Below, in pieces: positions 25,839 to 39,904 of a stretch of DNA of 64,000 nt; within the stretch, counting starts at the first letter, position 1, and every line of letters begins with the position of its first letter. The stretch is taken from the NCBI GenBank assembly GCA_002989075.1, contig PSQN01000012.1:930001-994000 (forward strand), read 5' to 3'. The DNA comes from Arthonia radiata. Its lineage: Eukaryota; Ascomycota; Arthoniomycetes; Arthoniales; Arthoniaceae. The notes under the pieces are model-generated. The model was not told the origin of the DNA and searched no databases. It saw only the letters and a program-made list of their open reading frames with translations. The position numbers and the translations under genes are program-made.

Positions 25839-28800
25839 AAAGAACTGTTTACTGCTATATTAAGTAGTAACATACTAAATACGCTTAGTAGGCTGTCTAT
25901 AAATTTTTATAAAGATTCGTTTTTTAAACTAAGTAGTAGCTCTATAATATAGTAAGCTAACTTATTTATAAGTAACTTAAGTACTAATAAAGTATACTAA
26001 ATAGTAAATTAAAACGTTAATTTTGTTATAATTAATTAATATTTTAGTTCTAGTACTATTAAATAGTATCTTTATAATTAATTAGACTTTATTTTAGTTT
26101 TTACTAATTCTTATATTTAAAGTATCTTTTCTATTTTATAAGATACTGTTTTTTACCTTAATATTGCTTATAAGCTTAAACTATTTTAACCTTATATTTA
26201 AATTTCTAACTATTAAAAAAAATTTCTAAGTTAAGTTATTTTATTTTTTAAAAGTAAGCTAGTTTTAATAGTACTACGTAATATATAGAGTATATTTTTA
26301 TTATTTTTAAAAGTTTAAATTTAAATATTATAAATTTTAATTGCTATAAGATTTTGAATAATTTTATTTTAGTATAATTTAGTTTTTTACTTAATTTAAT
26401 AATTTTTAAGTTTTTTATAAGTAAGTAAGTTCTTTTTTTCTCTTTTATACTTATATTTAAAATAAAATTTAATTTATTATACTATACTTATATTTATTTA
26501 TTAATAAACTTAATATCTAACTTAAACTATTAATATAGAGTTTTTATATTTATAGCTATTTATATAGCTATTTTATTATTTATTGTATTTTAAAGTTATT
26601 TGTTTTAAAAAGAGTAATAGCCGTATAAAATATAAAATAAAGTAGTTTTAATAATATTATTCTTTATATTATTATATATAGTTTATACTACTAGTAACAG
26701 CTATATTTAGTTATTTTATTAATAATTAATATATACTTAAAAGTATTATTTTAAAGTTTAGTTTATTTATTCTATTTATTTGTCTATTTATAGATAAAAT
26801 AATATAAATATTTTTTATTTTATCTTTAGTTATTATATTAAAGATATTTAAAATTATTTATAATTAGCTAAGATAATTTAAAGAAAAGTATATACTAATT
26901 ATTTTAAATTACTAGCTTTCTTATATAATATAAAATATACGTATTTAGTTAATTTATTGTATATAACTAGAATAGCGTTATAAGCTATTTTTATAAATAA
27001 ATTCTTAAAAAATAGTAATTTAATAATAAAGTTTAGTAAAACTATATATTATAGTCTTTTAAATATTTTTAGTAGTTATAATTTACTATAAAATAAACAT
27101 TTTAGATATTCTATTTTTATATATATATTATATTTATAGATATAATTTTTAATGTAGTATTAAATTTTTAAGATATAATAAGTTTTTATAATCTTTTTAA
27201 TAGTATTATTGATATCTTTATATTTTTTTGTTCAATTATTATAAAAGTTACTAATAATATATTAAATTAGATTTCTTAGAATATAGATTTTTTTTTAAAA
27301 TTTATAGTAGTCTTTATCATTTTTTATTAATGTTAAATATTGTTTTTTATTTTTTTAGTATATCTTTAGATTGTTTAAGATATTTAGAATTTAGCTATTT
27401 AGTTTTATAATAAATTTAATTATTATAGCTAGTTAATTGTATTTAATCTTATTATTATATTTTTAAAATATTATATATTTAACGTATTTTTTGTTATTAA
27501 GATAGTTTAATTATTAACTAAGAGTATTTACTTTATTGTTCTTAAAATCTTTTTTATAAGTAATAATAAAGTTATATAAAGCTATATTTTTTAACTATTA
27601 AACCTATTTTTAGTTAAGTTTCTTTATTATTATAAAGTAAGTTAAGTTTTTATAGTTTATATATATTATAATTATATAGTTTATTTTTTTTAAATACTGT
27701 TATAATAGCTAAAAGCTCATTAGTGTAAATATTATAATTTTACTTTATAAGTAATATTTTATTTAAGTAAAAAGCTATTAATTTAAGCTTTTTTTGTTAT
27801 TCTTTTAACTTATATATACTCTAATTATATAGTTTAATGTATCTATTTTTATAATAATTAGTAAGTTAAAGTTAAATATTACTAATATAGATTTAATTTT
27901 AAAGGCTTTTTTAAGCTCTTTAAATACTAATTATTCTTTTTACGTCTAAAAGAATTTAATTAACTATTTTATCTATTAAAATAGCGGTACTATAATCTAA
28001 CTAAAATTAAACATCTATTATTTATGATAGTTAATAAAATTAAAAAACTATTATAGTTATTTTATATTCTTTAATATAAGCTAAGTTAAAATAAAATAAA
28101 TTTTTAAATCTTTTATTTAAAAACTATATTTAGTAATTATAAATCTAAAAAATTTAATAGATTTTTAGTAAAACTAGATTTTCTTAATATTAATTTATAA
28201 ATTAGTATATATTAATCTTTCTAATACATTTTTAATATATTTTTTTATATTTTTTTAGCGTATAGCTATATACTAAAATATCGTTTAAATAAGTAATTAT
28301 AAATATATTTAAGTAGTTATTAAGTATATTGTTAATTAATTTTTAAAATAATACTAGTACGTTTATTAGCTTAAAGAGTATAATATAGTACTTAAAAAGT
28401 CTATATTTTATATAAAAGACTATTTTCTATTCTTTATCTCTTTTTATATAAATTAAGTTATATACTCTTTATAAATTAAACTCAATAAACTATTATACGT
28501 TATATAATCAATTTATAATTTTATTAATATATAGTAGCAAATATTAATTTTCAATAGTTACTTTATTTAATTATTTATAGTTTATATAAAGCTTTAGTTT
28601 ATTATTTTTTTAATATAAAGAGTATTAAATATTTAACGAGTAATATTAATTTTTATATAAAACTTTTTTTAAGGTTTTTATTAAAATAGTTATAAAGTAC
28701 TTAATTTTTTATCTTTAATAGAAAGTATATTAAACTAAATATTAGCGTTTTAATTTCTTATATAGATATTATATAATCTTACAGTTTATATTCTAAAAGA

Positions 28801-31680
28801 GCTAAATTTAGCTTAATTTCCTTAAATAAGTATTAAAATTAATTATATTCTTTTAGTATCTTAGTAATTAACTAAATACTTATTGTTATATAAAATTGTT
28901 AGTATATAATTATCTTTTATTTATACTTACGTATAGTTAGCTATAAATAAGATACTATATTAAACTTCTTTTATAGAATATTTAAGTATTAGAGTATAGT
29001 AGTACTAACTTGTGTAAGTTTCTTATTATACTCTTATTTTTACTACTAAAAATAGCTTATAGAGTATTTATTCTATAAAACAACTTTTATTTAAAGTACT
29101 TATACTTAATAAAGAGAAGTTTCTTAGTTCTTTAATTTACTTTTAAGTTATATTATTGTAACTAAAGTATACTTAGTACTATATAGTATTAGTTAATATT
29201 TATAATATTATAAGTAATTTCTTTCTAATAGTTTCTAATTATTATATTTATTAGTAAAGTTTTATAGTTAACTCTTTTTTTTACTTCTTAAAATTTAAAT
29301 AGTATATAAAGTAATTTCTTTTTTTATATTTATATTTAATACTCTTTAACGTAGTATATTAAAATAAAGTTACTTATTACGTCTAAATTAATTATAATTT
29401 TAATAATTTTATTGTTTATTATTATTTAAGTATATAAATATATTTTATAAGCAGTTAAGTTTGTATATAGCTAGACTTTTAGAGAATTTAACTGTTAAAT
29501 AAGTTAGTACTACTACTCTTAAAGTAGTCGATCTAGTCTTTTTTCTATTAATTATATACGTTCTAAAGTATCTTAAGTATTAGAATTTATTATTAGTTAA
29601 TTTACTATAAGAATTCTTATATTAAATATTTTAGTACTACTTTTATTATAATATCTAGTTTATTATTTATAATCTTTGCTTTAATTATACAACTATTGTT
29701 AGTTAAAACTCGTTATATTTATAAATTATATATTGTTAATTAAAAGTATTAGTACTAACTATATAATTTTAAACCTTTACTAAGGTAGTTTACTAGTTAT
29801 TATAAATATAAGTAAATATATCTTAAAATATTGTTAATATTTTTATTAGCGCTTAACTTTCTTTTATAAAAGGCTATCTAATAAAGTCTCTATATTATTT
29901 TTTTTAATAAATTAGAGTTTGTTTTTTTTAATTAGTATTTTTTTTAAACAAAAATTCTATACCGTTAGAATTTATATTCTTGTCTTTAAGTTATTATTAT
30001 ACTTATAATGTATTATAAATACTATCTTACTTAGCTTCTACGGTCTATTCTTTCTTAAATTTTCTCTAAATTTTCAAGTAAGATAACTTAAGCTGTTCTT
30101 AAGTAAGACCTAATTTTTATATTAAATTTTATTTTAGAGACATTAGTTTTTTTAGCTACTATCTTAACTCTTATTTATTAAATTTATAAATTGTATAATT
30201 ATTATTATAGTATACGGTTTAAAAAAGTATTTTATATAGTATAACGATACTCTATATTTAATATTTTAAAATAGTATAGTTAATATTATTTTAGTTCTAT
30301 AAATTTTATTGCTTCTATTTTATTTAGTATTTCTTTATTTTTTCTTACAACTCGCTATTAGTATTCTAATTTATATATAAATTCAATAAGTTTAGCTCTA
30401 TATATTATTTATTAAGAGTATCTTAGTAAGTATCTTTTTATAAGTTAAATAGATTTTTATTTTTTTATATTTAAATAGTTATATTAAACTATTATTATAG
30501 TAAGTAAAGTTTTTATAATTAATTATTGCTATATTTACTTTGTTTAGTACTATTAAACTATTATTTCTTAAAATAGTATTCTTTAACTTAGTACTTTAGT
30601 TTATTATAATATAAATGTAGCTTATTTTTTATTTTTATTTTTAGTTATTTAGTTTCTCTTAAGACTTTATCAATTTAATTTTATTAAATTGTCTTAATTT
30701 TTTGCTTTATAAAACCTATTAGTAAAATTACTCTTTTTTTCTATTTATTTTTTAAAGTTACTATCGTTAATCTTCTTTATTTGTTATATAAAGCTATTAA
30801 GATTATTTAACTTCTCTTTATAGATATAGATTATTTTTTTAATGTAGTTCTTAAATTTTTTATAAAAAGTTTTAATAAAGGGTTTTTAATCTTATTCTAT
30901 TTAATTAGTATATTATATAAATTTAATAGTATATTCTCTTACTAGTTCAATTTACTTAAAATTTTAGAGCTTTTAAATAATAATATACTTAATGTTAGTC
31001 TATTTAAAGATCTTTTAGAGCTTTTTTTAAAAAAAGATAAAGCTAGTAAAGAATTTATTAGTATTCTTATGTTTACTCTTTATTAAGGTAAATAAAAAGT
31101 TATTAAGATAATATTTAACTTACTTATAAGTATCTCTATTTATATAAAAGATAGTAAATAAAACTATAGTAGTATTACTTAAAAACTAGTCTTTATAAGT
31201 TTTAAAGTATACAGTTAAGCGTATTAAAAATAAAGTAACTTTAAAACGTTTATCTAAGAAACTCTTTTTTATTTTAATATTAACGTTTAATATCTTACTT
31301 ATACTAGTTATTCTATTAACTAACCTATTTATAGCGTTATAGCTATTAGATACTAAAGTAATAGGTATAATTAATTTACTTTCTCTACTTTTATAGTAAG
31401 TCTTTTAAAGTATAACGTTAGTCGTTAAAAAAACTAAATTAAAACTTACTTACTTTATATACTTATTAACCTTAATAATAGATATTTTGTATACTAAAGA
31501 CTAAAAAGCAGAAGAAGCAAAATAAATTATAAAAAGTAAAAAGACTTAACTAAATAAATAAAAGATAAAGTACGTTACTTAAACATAGTTAAAAAACTTA
31601 TATTTAAATATTAAGTTAATAAACTAAAGTCTATTTTAAAGTCGTCTCTTAGTTTAGCTATAAAGTTTAAGATATATAAA
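25839..31680 (-). mobile_element. Gypsy-A fragment, inverted
   Basis: Reverse-complement match to Gypsy-A copy 1 from about 8,225 back to about 2,155. It covers the 3' non-coding part, chromodomain, integrase, RNase H, RT, protease and gag, ending in part of the 5' LTR. The 3' LTR is absent, and the 5' LTR fades out near 31,680. It is strongly RIP-degraded with very many breaks. The left edge joins the truncated Gypsy-B copy 1; on the right a short orphan stretch separates it from Gypsy-B copy 2. Confidence 0.87.
31411..31680 (-). repeat. partial Gypsy-A LTR, inverted
   Basis: Starts with TATAACGTTAG, the reverse complement of the Gypsy-A LTR end, and follows the LTR for about 270 bp before the match is lost. 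This is the 5' LTR of the inverted fragment; its outer part is missing or beyond recognition. Confidence 0.75.
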
Positions 31681-31757
31681 ACGTTTTTTAGAGCCGCTAT
31701 AGCTACTAGTATTCTTATAGATAACTACAGTCTTTTAGTCCAACGTATTTACTTTAG
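31681..31757. other. short orphan segment left of Gypsy-B copy 2
   Basis: 77 bp that match none of the elements here. The last five bases, TTTAG, are repeated at 39781-39785 on the other side of Gypsy-B copy 2. This stretch and 39781-39904 were therefore adjacent before that insertion. Confidence 0.5.
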
Positions 31758-31953
31758 TATAATGTATAAACGCCTCGATAGCAATTTAAGACAAAATATT
31801 GTCTATTTAAGAAGGCTGCAATTCTAGAAGAATATCTTCCGTCTAGCAGACGCATCCCTTTCTTTTCTCCTTAATAATTAGCTTAAATACTAGTAAAGCC
31901 TATTTAAGCTCTTTTTGCTATCTAATTACTTTTTACCCTATATTTAGATTATA
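31758..31953 (+). repeat. Gypsy-B copy 2, 5' LTR
   Basis: 196-bp LTR, start TATAATGTATAAACG, end GATTATA. Its partner is 39585-39780. The boundary choice is fixed by the TTTAG target duplication outside both LTRs. Confidence 0.9.
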
Positions 31954-34900
31954 TTTTAATTATTTTAAACCTACGAGGGGGGCGGCCGGCAGTTAGATAC
32001 CTTATTAGCGTCGCTTAGAGGTTAATTCAATATAATCGAGTATAGTCGAGACTCTATATATACGTTAAAATAAATAATATTAAAATTAATTAATAGTCGA
32101 TACTAGTAAGTACTATATTTAAAGAGAACAAGTAAAAAACTAAGTATACGACGGTAATTGCTTTATATCCGCTACATAAGTAGAATATAGAGCGTAGTAA
32201 AATATAGCTAATGTTAAAGAAGATTAGAACTCTTATATAAGATTTAGCGATACTAATAAGTAAGAGAGCTTATAAGCTAGTAAATAGACGCCGAGTAGAT
32301 TATAAATTAAAAAGAACGATAGTCTAAAATAAAACAATAATAATAATAAAGAGGCTTATTAAAGCTTTAACCGCAAAGAATTTCTCTTTAGCGTCTTTTT
32401 AAGCGTTAAAGTATAAAAGCTAAAATAAGAACTACTAGTATAGTAGCAGCAGTATACTATTAAGAAGCTTAAGCTTAAAAAGCAAATACTTAAAGTTAAG
32501 CTTTAGTTTATCTGTAATTTAAAAGCTAGTAGCAAGCGGTTATAGAATAATTTAAGCCTTTAAAGCTAAATCAACGAGCTTCTTAAGAAAGAGGCGTCTA
32601 AGCTTAAAAAAACTATAAGCTTTATAGATACTCGATAGACTTAAACTATTAAAAAAAGATTTTAAATAGCTAACGTATTAGATTCTAATAACGTTTATAT
32701 TATTATTTAGTACGTTTAAAAACTTCCTAAAGACTTAGTAAATAGATAGCAAACTTACGCCGAAAAGAATAAAGAGAAGATATTACTCTACGTATAAGTA
32801 TACTTTAAAGAATAAGTAATAGAATATATTATTAACTTAGCTATAGCTACTATAGCTAACGTAGAAAGGTTCTTTATATCGATATAGAGTTTAATATAAA
32901 AGCTTAAGAACTTTTTAAGCTTTTTATAAAATAAAGAAACTAAGTTGCTAAATAGTAAAATACTAGACTTAAATTAGACCGTATTTTACTATATACGCTT
33001 ATCTTTATAAATTAAGGTAAAGCTAATTAAGTAAAGTCTCTTAAAGAATTTACTTAAAGATATAAATAAGCTTTTAAAGAAAGTTTATTAATATATAAAT
33101 ATTAATTATAGTATATTGTAGAACGTTTATAACACTAATATAAACTAAAATCGCTTTAATAGCGAATTAAATACAAACTATACTAATTATAACGCTAGAG
33201 CATCTCTATAAAAGTTAGACCGTAGACAAGACAGTTTATATTAAGAATAAGGCAACTTGCTAGTTTAATAAAGAGATAATAGCTCTGTTATATAAAGGTA
33301 ACTAAGGTTAATATATAGTAAGGCAAATATTATCTACTTTACGTACAATTAAAAAGGGTATTATACTACTAAATATACTATACTCTAAACTAATATCAAT
33401 TTAACGCTAGTTAGATAGAAAAACGATAGACTTTAAGAGTAAGTTTTACGTTTTTAAAGCTTAAGACTGTTAATTAACGGCAAGAATAAATTAAAGTCTT
33501 GATATAGCTAAGTAGATCGCCGTAAGAGGTTCTTATACTAGTAAATTCTAATATAAAGATTAACCTTATTAATTATCGTATTGTACTTAAAAGAGAATAG
33601 TAAAAATCGTATAAAATAAAGCTTCTGTATACTAAGTTTCTTAATAAAAATAAGCTATAGCTTTACGGTACGTATAACATAAATATAACTATAAGAAACG
33701 TATATAAGAAGAAATAGTATTGCTAACTTTACCTATATTCGGCTAACTTTATAGAATACAGTCTTGTTTTAAAATATCTATAGCTTAAGTAAGTTAAGCT
33801 CTAAATTAGCTAAATAATAAGAATAATTACTTAAAAAAACCTCTTTACGTCTAAAAAACGGGTAACAGAAGCTAAATTTATTAAAATTGTTAGTAAAGAC
33901 GTAATTTTAGTATATTTATAAAGAGATAAACAGTACTATTTTACAATCTTATAAATAAGAGTAAATAAACATTATAAGTATTAAATAGCGGTCCTATTAA
34001 ACGTTAGTTTGCCGCTAAATTAGACTTTAAATAGCGAGCCTAAGAAAGTAAAGAAGCGAAATAAGCTTTTTTCTTAGTACGCTAAATATAAAGATATTTT
34101 TTCTAAAGAACTATTAAGTAAGCTTACGCCGCTTAATAAGTATACTTATAAGATTAAGCTTAAAAATAGTATAGAACCTTTATATAAGTTATTTTACTTT
34201 ATATCGTAAAATAAGCTAAAACCGCTTTAAAAATACCTAAATACTATAATTAAGAAAGAATAGATACAACCCTCTACTAGTCTAGCGGGTACTTCGGTTT
34301 TATTTATATCTAAGGTAGATAGATTGTTGAGACTATATATTAACTACCGCAATTTAAATAATATAACTATAAAGAATCGATATATATTACCGCTAATCTT
34401 TAAGATTCTTAATTGTTTATAAGGCTTAAAGGTATTTATAAAGCTTAATCTTTATAATACCTATTACTATATTTATATTTATAAAGAAAATAAGTAGAAG
34501 ATAGCATTTTGTACCTAATACAGGCACTATAAATACTTAATAATGCCTTTTAAACTAGTAAACGCCTTTACTACGTTTTAAATATATATCTATAAAGCTA
34601 TAGATAATCTTATTAATACTATATATATCGTTTATATAAACAATATCTTAATTTTTTCTAAAGACAAGGAAAGCTATAAAAGCTATAATAAAAAAGTTCT
34701 ATAAAGGCTTTATAAATAGAGTTTATTTATAAAGCTGTTTAAGTATTAATTTTATACTACTAAGGTTTCTTTCCTAAAGTTTACTATAAAAGTCGATAGT
34801 ATTAAAATTGACTTAAAAAGAGTATAAACTATAGCTAAATAGCTAGTTCTTACTATTATAAAGTAGATTCTATCCTTTCTAAGGTTTATAAACTTTTACC

Positions 34901-37619
34901 AACAATTTATCTATAAATTTAGCTATATTGTAGCGCTAATAAATGTACTAACGAAAGATATTAAGTTTATTTAGAGCAAAGCCTAATAAAAAGCTTTTAA
35001 AGCGCTAAAGCAAGCCTTTATAAATATACTAGTATTAACGTACTTTAACCTAATACTATTAATCGTTTTAATAATTAACGTATTAGACTTTATAATAGTA
35101 GGTATCTTACTTTAGCTAAGAAAAGATAGCCGATTAATATTGCCGTTAAATATTAACTTAAGCTTATTTATATTAAATATAGCAGATACCACTTAAACTA
35201 GTACTAATAATAAGGTAGATATATATTTATATTTGGTAGCGTTCTTTTTAAAGAAATTTATAAACGTTAAGCTAAAAATCTAAAATATAAGATCTATAAT
35301 AAAGAGTTTGTAGCAATATAGACTAGCTTTAAGTACTAGTACTATTATCTTATTAATATACAGTATTTAATAAAGATTGTAATAAACTATAATAATCTAT
35401 AGTATTTTATAATAATAAAAGTATTATTTTATTAATAAGCGTACTAGATAAAAGACTTATTAGTATTTAACTTTAAAATACTATACTATATAGATAGTAA
35501 GAACCTAGCAAATATACTGTCGCGCCGTTTAAATTATAAGAACCTATATAGAGTAAAGAAAGATAATACTAATAAAATATTATTGAGTCTATAATAGAAG
35601 CTTAAAAGAGGTACTACTTTACTTAGTACCAAAAAGAAGCTCTTTAACTTAAAAGAAAGTATAATTACTGTCTTAATTATATTACTTAAAGATTAGTTTA
35701 AATACTGTTAGTAGTTTAGCTACTAACTTAAAATTTTAAATACGACTATAGTCTAAGTTAAAGGTAAATTAGAGTTAAATATAAACCTTATATAGAATAT
35801 TTAGAAGCAAGAAACGTATTTATCTTTCTTTACTAATATAGAGCCTTTTTTAGTAGCTCTTATATTATAAGTTAAGATAGTTATAGCTACCGCTCTTAAA
35901 ATAGCTTATAATAATACTTTTTAAAGTCTTATAGCTTTAATCTTAGAAGCCTAATAAAAAGACGCCTTTATAAAGTAGAAAATATCGGAGTTAGAATTAT
36001 TAGCTAAAACTAAAGGTTAATATAGCAATAGAACGGTAGTAAATTGCCGTTAAACTAGTATAAGAAAGCGCTGTACGAGTTAAATTAACTTAAATACTTT
36101 AATAGAGTTTAACTTAAACTTTAAGTCGTTAAAGTATATAAAATAGTTAGTTAATAGCTATAAGTTATTATACTAAAGTAATAAAATTTAAATATTAAAA
36201 TACTCTATATTAAAGCTAAAAGTTGTAAGCTAAAATTATAATAATAAGCTTATTAGTTACTTTAAGATTAAAAAGACTTTAAAGATTTTAAGATATAAAT
36301 ATACGTAGAAGAATATAGTAACGTACATTAAAAACTTTATTACTAAATATAATGTATATTAACGTACTATTATAAAAAGATATAAGCTATATAGTAAAAT
36401 AGCAGCAATATTAGTTTTAATTAGCTTCTTTAAAGATTTATCTTTAAATTTTATTATTAAATTACTAATAGTACGCTTAAAGAATATAAATATTGTTAAT
36501 TTAATTTTTATAGTTATTAACCGCTTTTTAAAGTTTATAAGCTATATTTTAGTTAAAAAGACTATAAATACTATAAAGCTAATAAAAGTACTTTATAAGC
36601 ACTAAACAAAAATATTAAAATTTTTAAAAAGTCTTCTATTTAATAAAGAATTTATATTTACTAGCTTATATTAAAGTATCTTTTACTAATATTTAGCTGT
36701 AAAACGAAGGTTAAGTATAGCGTTTTACTCTTAAACTAATAGTTAAACTAAGTATTAAAATTAGAAGCTTAAAAACTATTTATATATTTATATTTCTTAA
36801 AATTAAGTTAATTAATATAAGTATTTAAAAGAAGCTACTTTTACGTATAACTTAAAAATTTATTTATTAACGAAGATATTACCGATTAAATATACGTTTG
36901 GTTATATTATAGACGTACTAAACGGCGTACCGCTATTAAATTAGTATTATACTGTAATTAAGCTAAACAACCTTTTTATTAATAAAAATATCTTCTATTA
37001 AAAGAAAAGGTAGCTTAAACTAGAATACTTTATAGTAGTTAAGTATATAGAAGAACGCCTTCTCTATTAACAAGAAATAAAGTAGCAGCTAAAGAAAGCT
37101 TAGTGTTCATAGATAAAATAGTATAATACTAAGTATATACTAAAATACTATATAGTAGATAATTTAGTACTACTATCGTTAAAAAACCTTAAAATAAAGA
37201 GATTAATAAAGAAGCTTAATAATCGAAGCTTAAAACCGTTTAAAATTCTTAAGAAAGTAAGTAAATAAGCTTATTAGCTAGTACTACTAAATTTTTACTA
37301 TATTTACTTTGTCTTTTATATATTCTTACTAAAGCTATATTGCCGTTGGTCCGGTATAGAACCGTTTAGTCTAATTAAAGTTAATAGTAGTAAAAAATAG
37401 CTTATTAAGGCGATTTACTTTAAAATTAAGAATAAAGACTAGTATTAAATTAAGTAGTAGAGGTAGTCGAAGGTAAATAATATAATAGAGCCGTAAGTAT
37501 ATCTTAAAGACTTTAATACTCTTAAGAAATTTAAGAAGCGTAAAGATACTAAGTTAAGAAGTAAGTATCTAAGACAAACTAGATAATATAGATAAAAAAG
37601 AGCTATAAGCCTACGTAAT

Positions 37620-39584
37620 TAGCTTATAAGATAACACTAAAGAGAAGGTAAAATACCTCGAGTATAGTTTAAAATATAGAATTAGTATAATATTAAATTT
37701 TAAAACTATTTATATATAATTATAAAGCTTAAGCTATAAGAAAGCTAAAATAAAACTTATATAGAGAGAAAATTATAGAACTATTCTAATAAGCTAAGAA
37801 AAACTACTTATATAGATTAAAACTTTAGCTAAATAGAAGATAAAAAACTATAAGAAGACTACTTAAATTAGCACCGAAGTTAGTATAGATTGGCAGTATA
37901 ATACTACTTAAGCTAGCCGCACCTATCGTCGACGCGGTTCTAAATTTAATTAATTAGACTTACTATAGCTAGCTTATAAGAAGTCTTATTTATAAGTAGC
38001 TAAGGGCTGTATAACTCTATATTAGAATTAAAGCTCTAACGTAGTACCTTAATATACTTAAAATTGTTAGTATTGGCCTACTTAATCGACTTAGTGCTTA
38101 GACCGCGCTACTAAACCTATAGCTAAACATAAAAGACGCAAAGTAAAGTAAGATAGTCATTATAGAAAGACTCTTTGTTATTTTAAACATTCTTGTTAAA
38201 GGTTAAAAAGAAGTTAGTACGTACAAAAAGATTATAAGTATGTCTTTATCGAGCAGAAACCTACTATATATATTAATATAGAGTTGATTAGTATTTAAGA
38301 TAAAAAGTATTAAACTTACTATCTTATACTTATCTTTTAATCTTCTAACACTAGTATAGTAAGTATACTTAGTATACTGTCTCTTAGACTACTTATAAGT
38401 TTAGTTTTTATAATATTTAAAGTTAGTGTTTATAGAAGGTCTACTATATATAGCTATATCGCTAAATAAGGCCTTTATACAACGGTAGTATACTAAAATA
38501 TAAGTCTCTAACTAAGACTAAATTAATGTAAATATAGCGTAAAAAGTAGAATTTAAGAAGATAAATTAGCAAGACTTTATAGATAACTTAGACTTATAAG
38601 TAGTACCGCGGTAATAAAGAGAACAGATAATTTTATTATTATTAGAGTTATCTTTATAGACGTAACGCTTTTAACAAGCTAAAATACTAATAGTTAGACT
38701 AAAATAAAGTAATAAGAGATAAAAGACTTATAAAGAGTTATAAAAGTTAAAGACACGCTATTTAGTTTAAAAGAGTATAAAATAAAAGAAACTACAGATA
38801 ATTTAGAAATTAGTAAAGTAATTTTAAGAACTTTTTTCTTACATACGTTATAAAAAAGAGCTTTAAAATTAATAGCGGCTTTAAAGTTTTTAATACTATA
38901 AGTTAAGCAGCGAGTTAGCGCTTTAAAAGGAGCTTACTTTAGCAGTAAGTTTATTAATAAAGTTAAAACTTAATATAGTAAAAATTATAAAGGTAAATTA
39001 GAGGCAATTTAACATTAAATTAGCTATAAACTCTTTACCTAAGAAAAGAAGTAAAGGCTTATTAAAAAAGAGAAGCTTATAAACTAAGTAAAAGAGTATA
39101 ATAATGTTAAAGAAAGAAAGAGAAAGTTTAAAAAAGCAGAAGCCTTATTTTATACTTATTATTAGATACTAATAACAAAGCTTCCGCCTATAGATACTAA
39201 TTTAGAAGTAAAGAAGCCTATTTATGTTAGTTACTACTATCTATAGAGACAATTAATCGCTAAAGGATTTATAAGAGTATATAAAAGAACGTAAAATTAG
39301 GTAAAAATAATATAAAACCTTACTATCGAGCTTATAACTTAGGCTTAGAAGCTTTAAATTAAAAGTAAAGCTTAGTACTATAACTTAATATTACAGAAAA
39401 CTAGCACTAAACGACGTATAGAATAATAGTAAGTAATATTACTCTTTTTCTAACTAAATGTAGATATAAGCTAGTAGACTTTTAACAAGGTTATTGCTCT
39501 ATATAATATAAAGGATAGAAGGTACGATAGATATAGCGAACTGTATCTAAATCGAGAGCAATTCTCTTTAAGAGGAAGAATAGT
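37620..39584 (+). other. unassigned 3' region of Gypsy-B
   Basis: About 1.9 kb between the chromodomain-like region and the 3' LTR of Gypsy-B copy 2. It is also present in copy 3 (about 49,010-50,986) and partly in copy 1 (about 24,270-25,838). It ends in a polypurine tract. I cannot assign it to gag, pol or an envelope protein. Conservation of length and position in three copies shows it belonged to the family. It could be an additional reading frame or a long non-coding 3' part. Confidence 0.55.
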
Positions 39585-39780
39585 TATAATATATAAATAT
39601 CTTAATAGCAATTTAAGACAAATAATTGTCTATTTAGAAAGGCTACGATTTTAAGAGGATTTCTTTTGTCTAGTAGACGCATCCCTTCCTTTTCTCCTTA
39701 ATAATTAGCTTAAATATTAGTAGAGCCTATTTAAACCCTTTTTGCTATCTAACTGCTTTCTACTCTATATCTAGATTACA
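39585..39780 (+). repeat. Gypsy-B copy 2, 3' LTR
   Basis: 196-bp LTR with the best-preserved terminus of the family, GATTACA, followed by the TTTAG duplication. A purine-rich tract lies directly upstream. Confidence 0.9.
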
Positions 39781-39904
39781 TTTAGCCGCTGTTAGCTAAA
39801 GAGATCTTATCGGCTAAAGGTACGCTAGTGTCTGTTAGCGTCCTTAAGTAGTAAATATTAATGCTCGGAGGTTTACTTAGCCGTCCTAGGCTTAGTATTT
39901 GTAA
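39781..39904. other. orphan segment between two Gypsy-B copies
   Basis: 124 bp, noticeably richer in GC than its neighbours (for example GCTCGGAGG and GCCGTCCTAGGC) and unrelated to the elements here. It lies between the TTTAG duplication of Gypsy-B copy 2 and the truncated start of copy 3. It may be a sliver of host DNA or of a low-copy element that escaped heavy RIP. Confidence 0.5.

Larger units (their letters stand above)
31758..39780 (+). mobile_element. Gypsy-B copy 2, full-length Ty3/Gypsy fossil
   Basis: 8.0-kb element with both 196-bp LTRs and a perfect 5-bp target duplication, TTTAG (31753-31757 and 39781-39785). The order is gag at about 32,150-33,400, RT at about 34,200-34,760, RNase H at about 35,200-35,540, integrase at about 35,900-36,620, then an integrase C-terminus and chromodomain-like region to about 37,600. 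Roughly 1.9 kb more precedes a purine-rich AAGAGGAAGAA tract just before the 3' LTR. That last region has no assigned function and makes the element long for a simple gag-pol Gypsy. It is inactivated by very many RIP changes. Confidence 0.9.
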
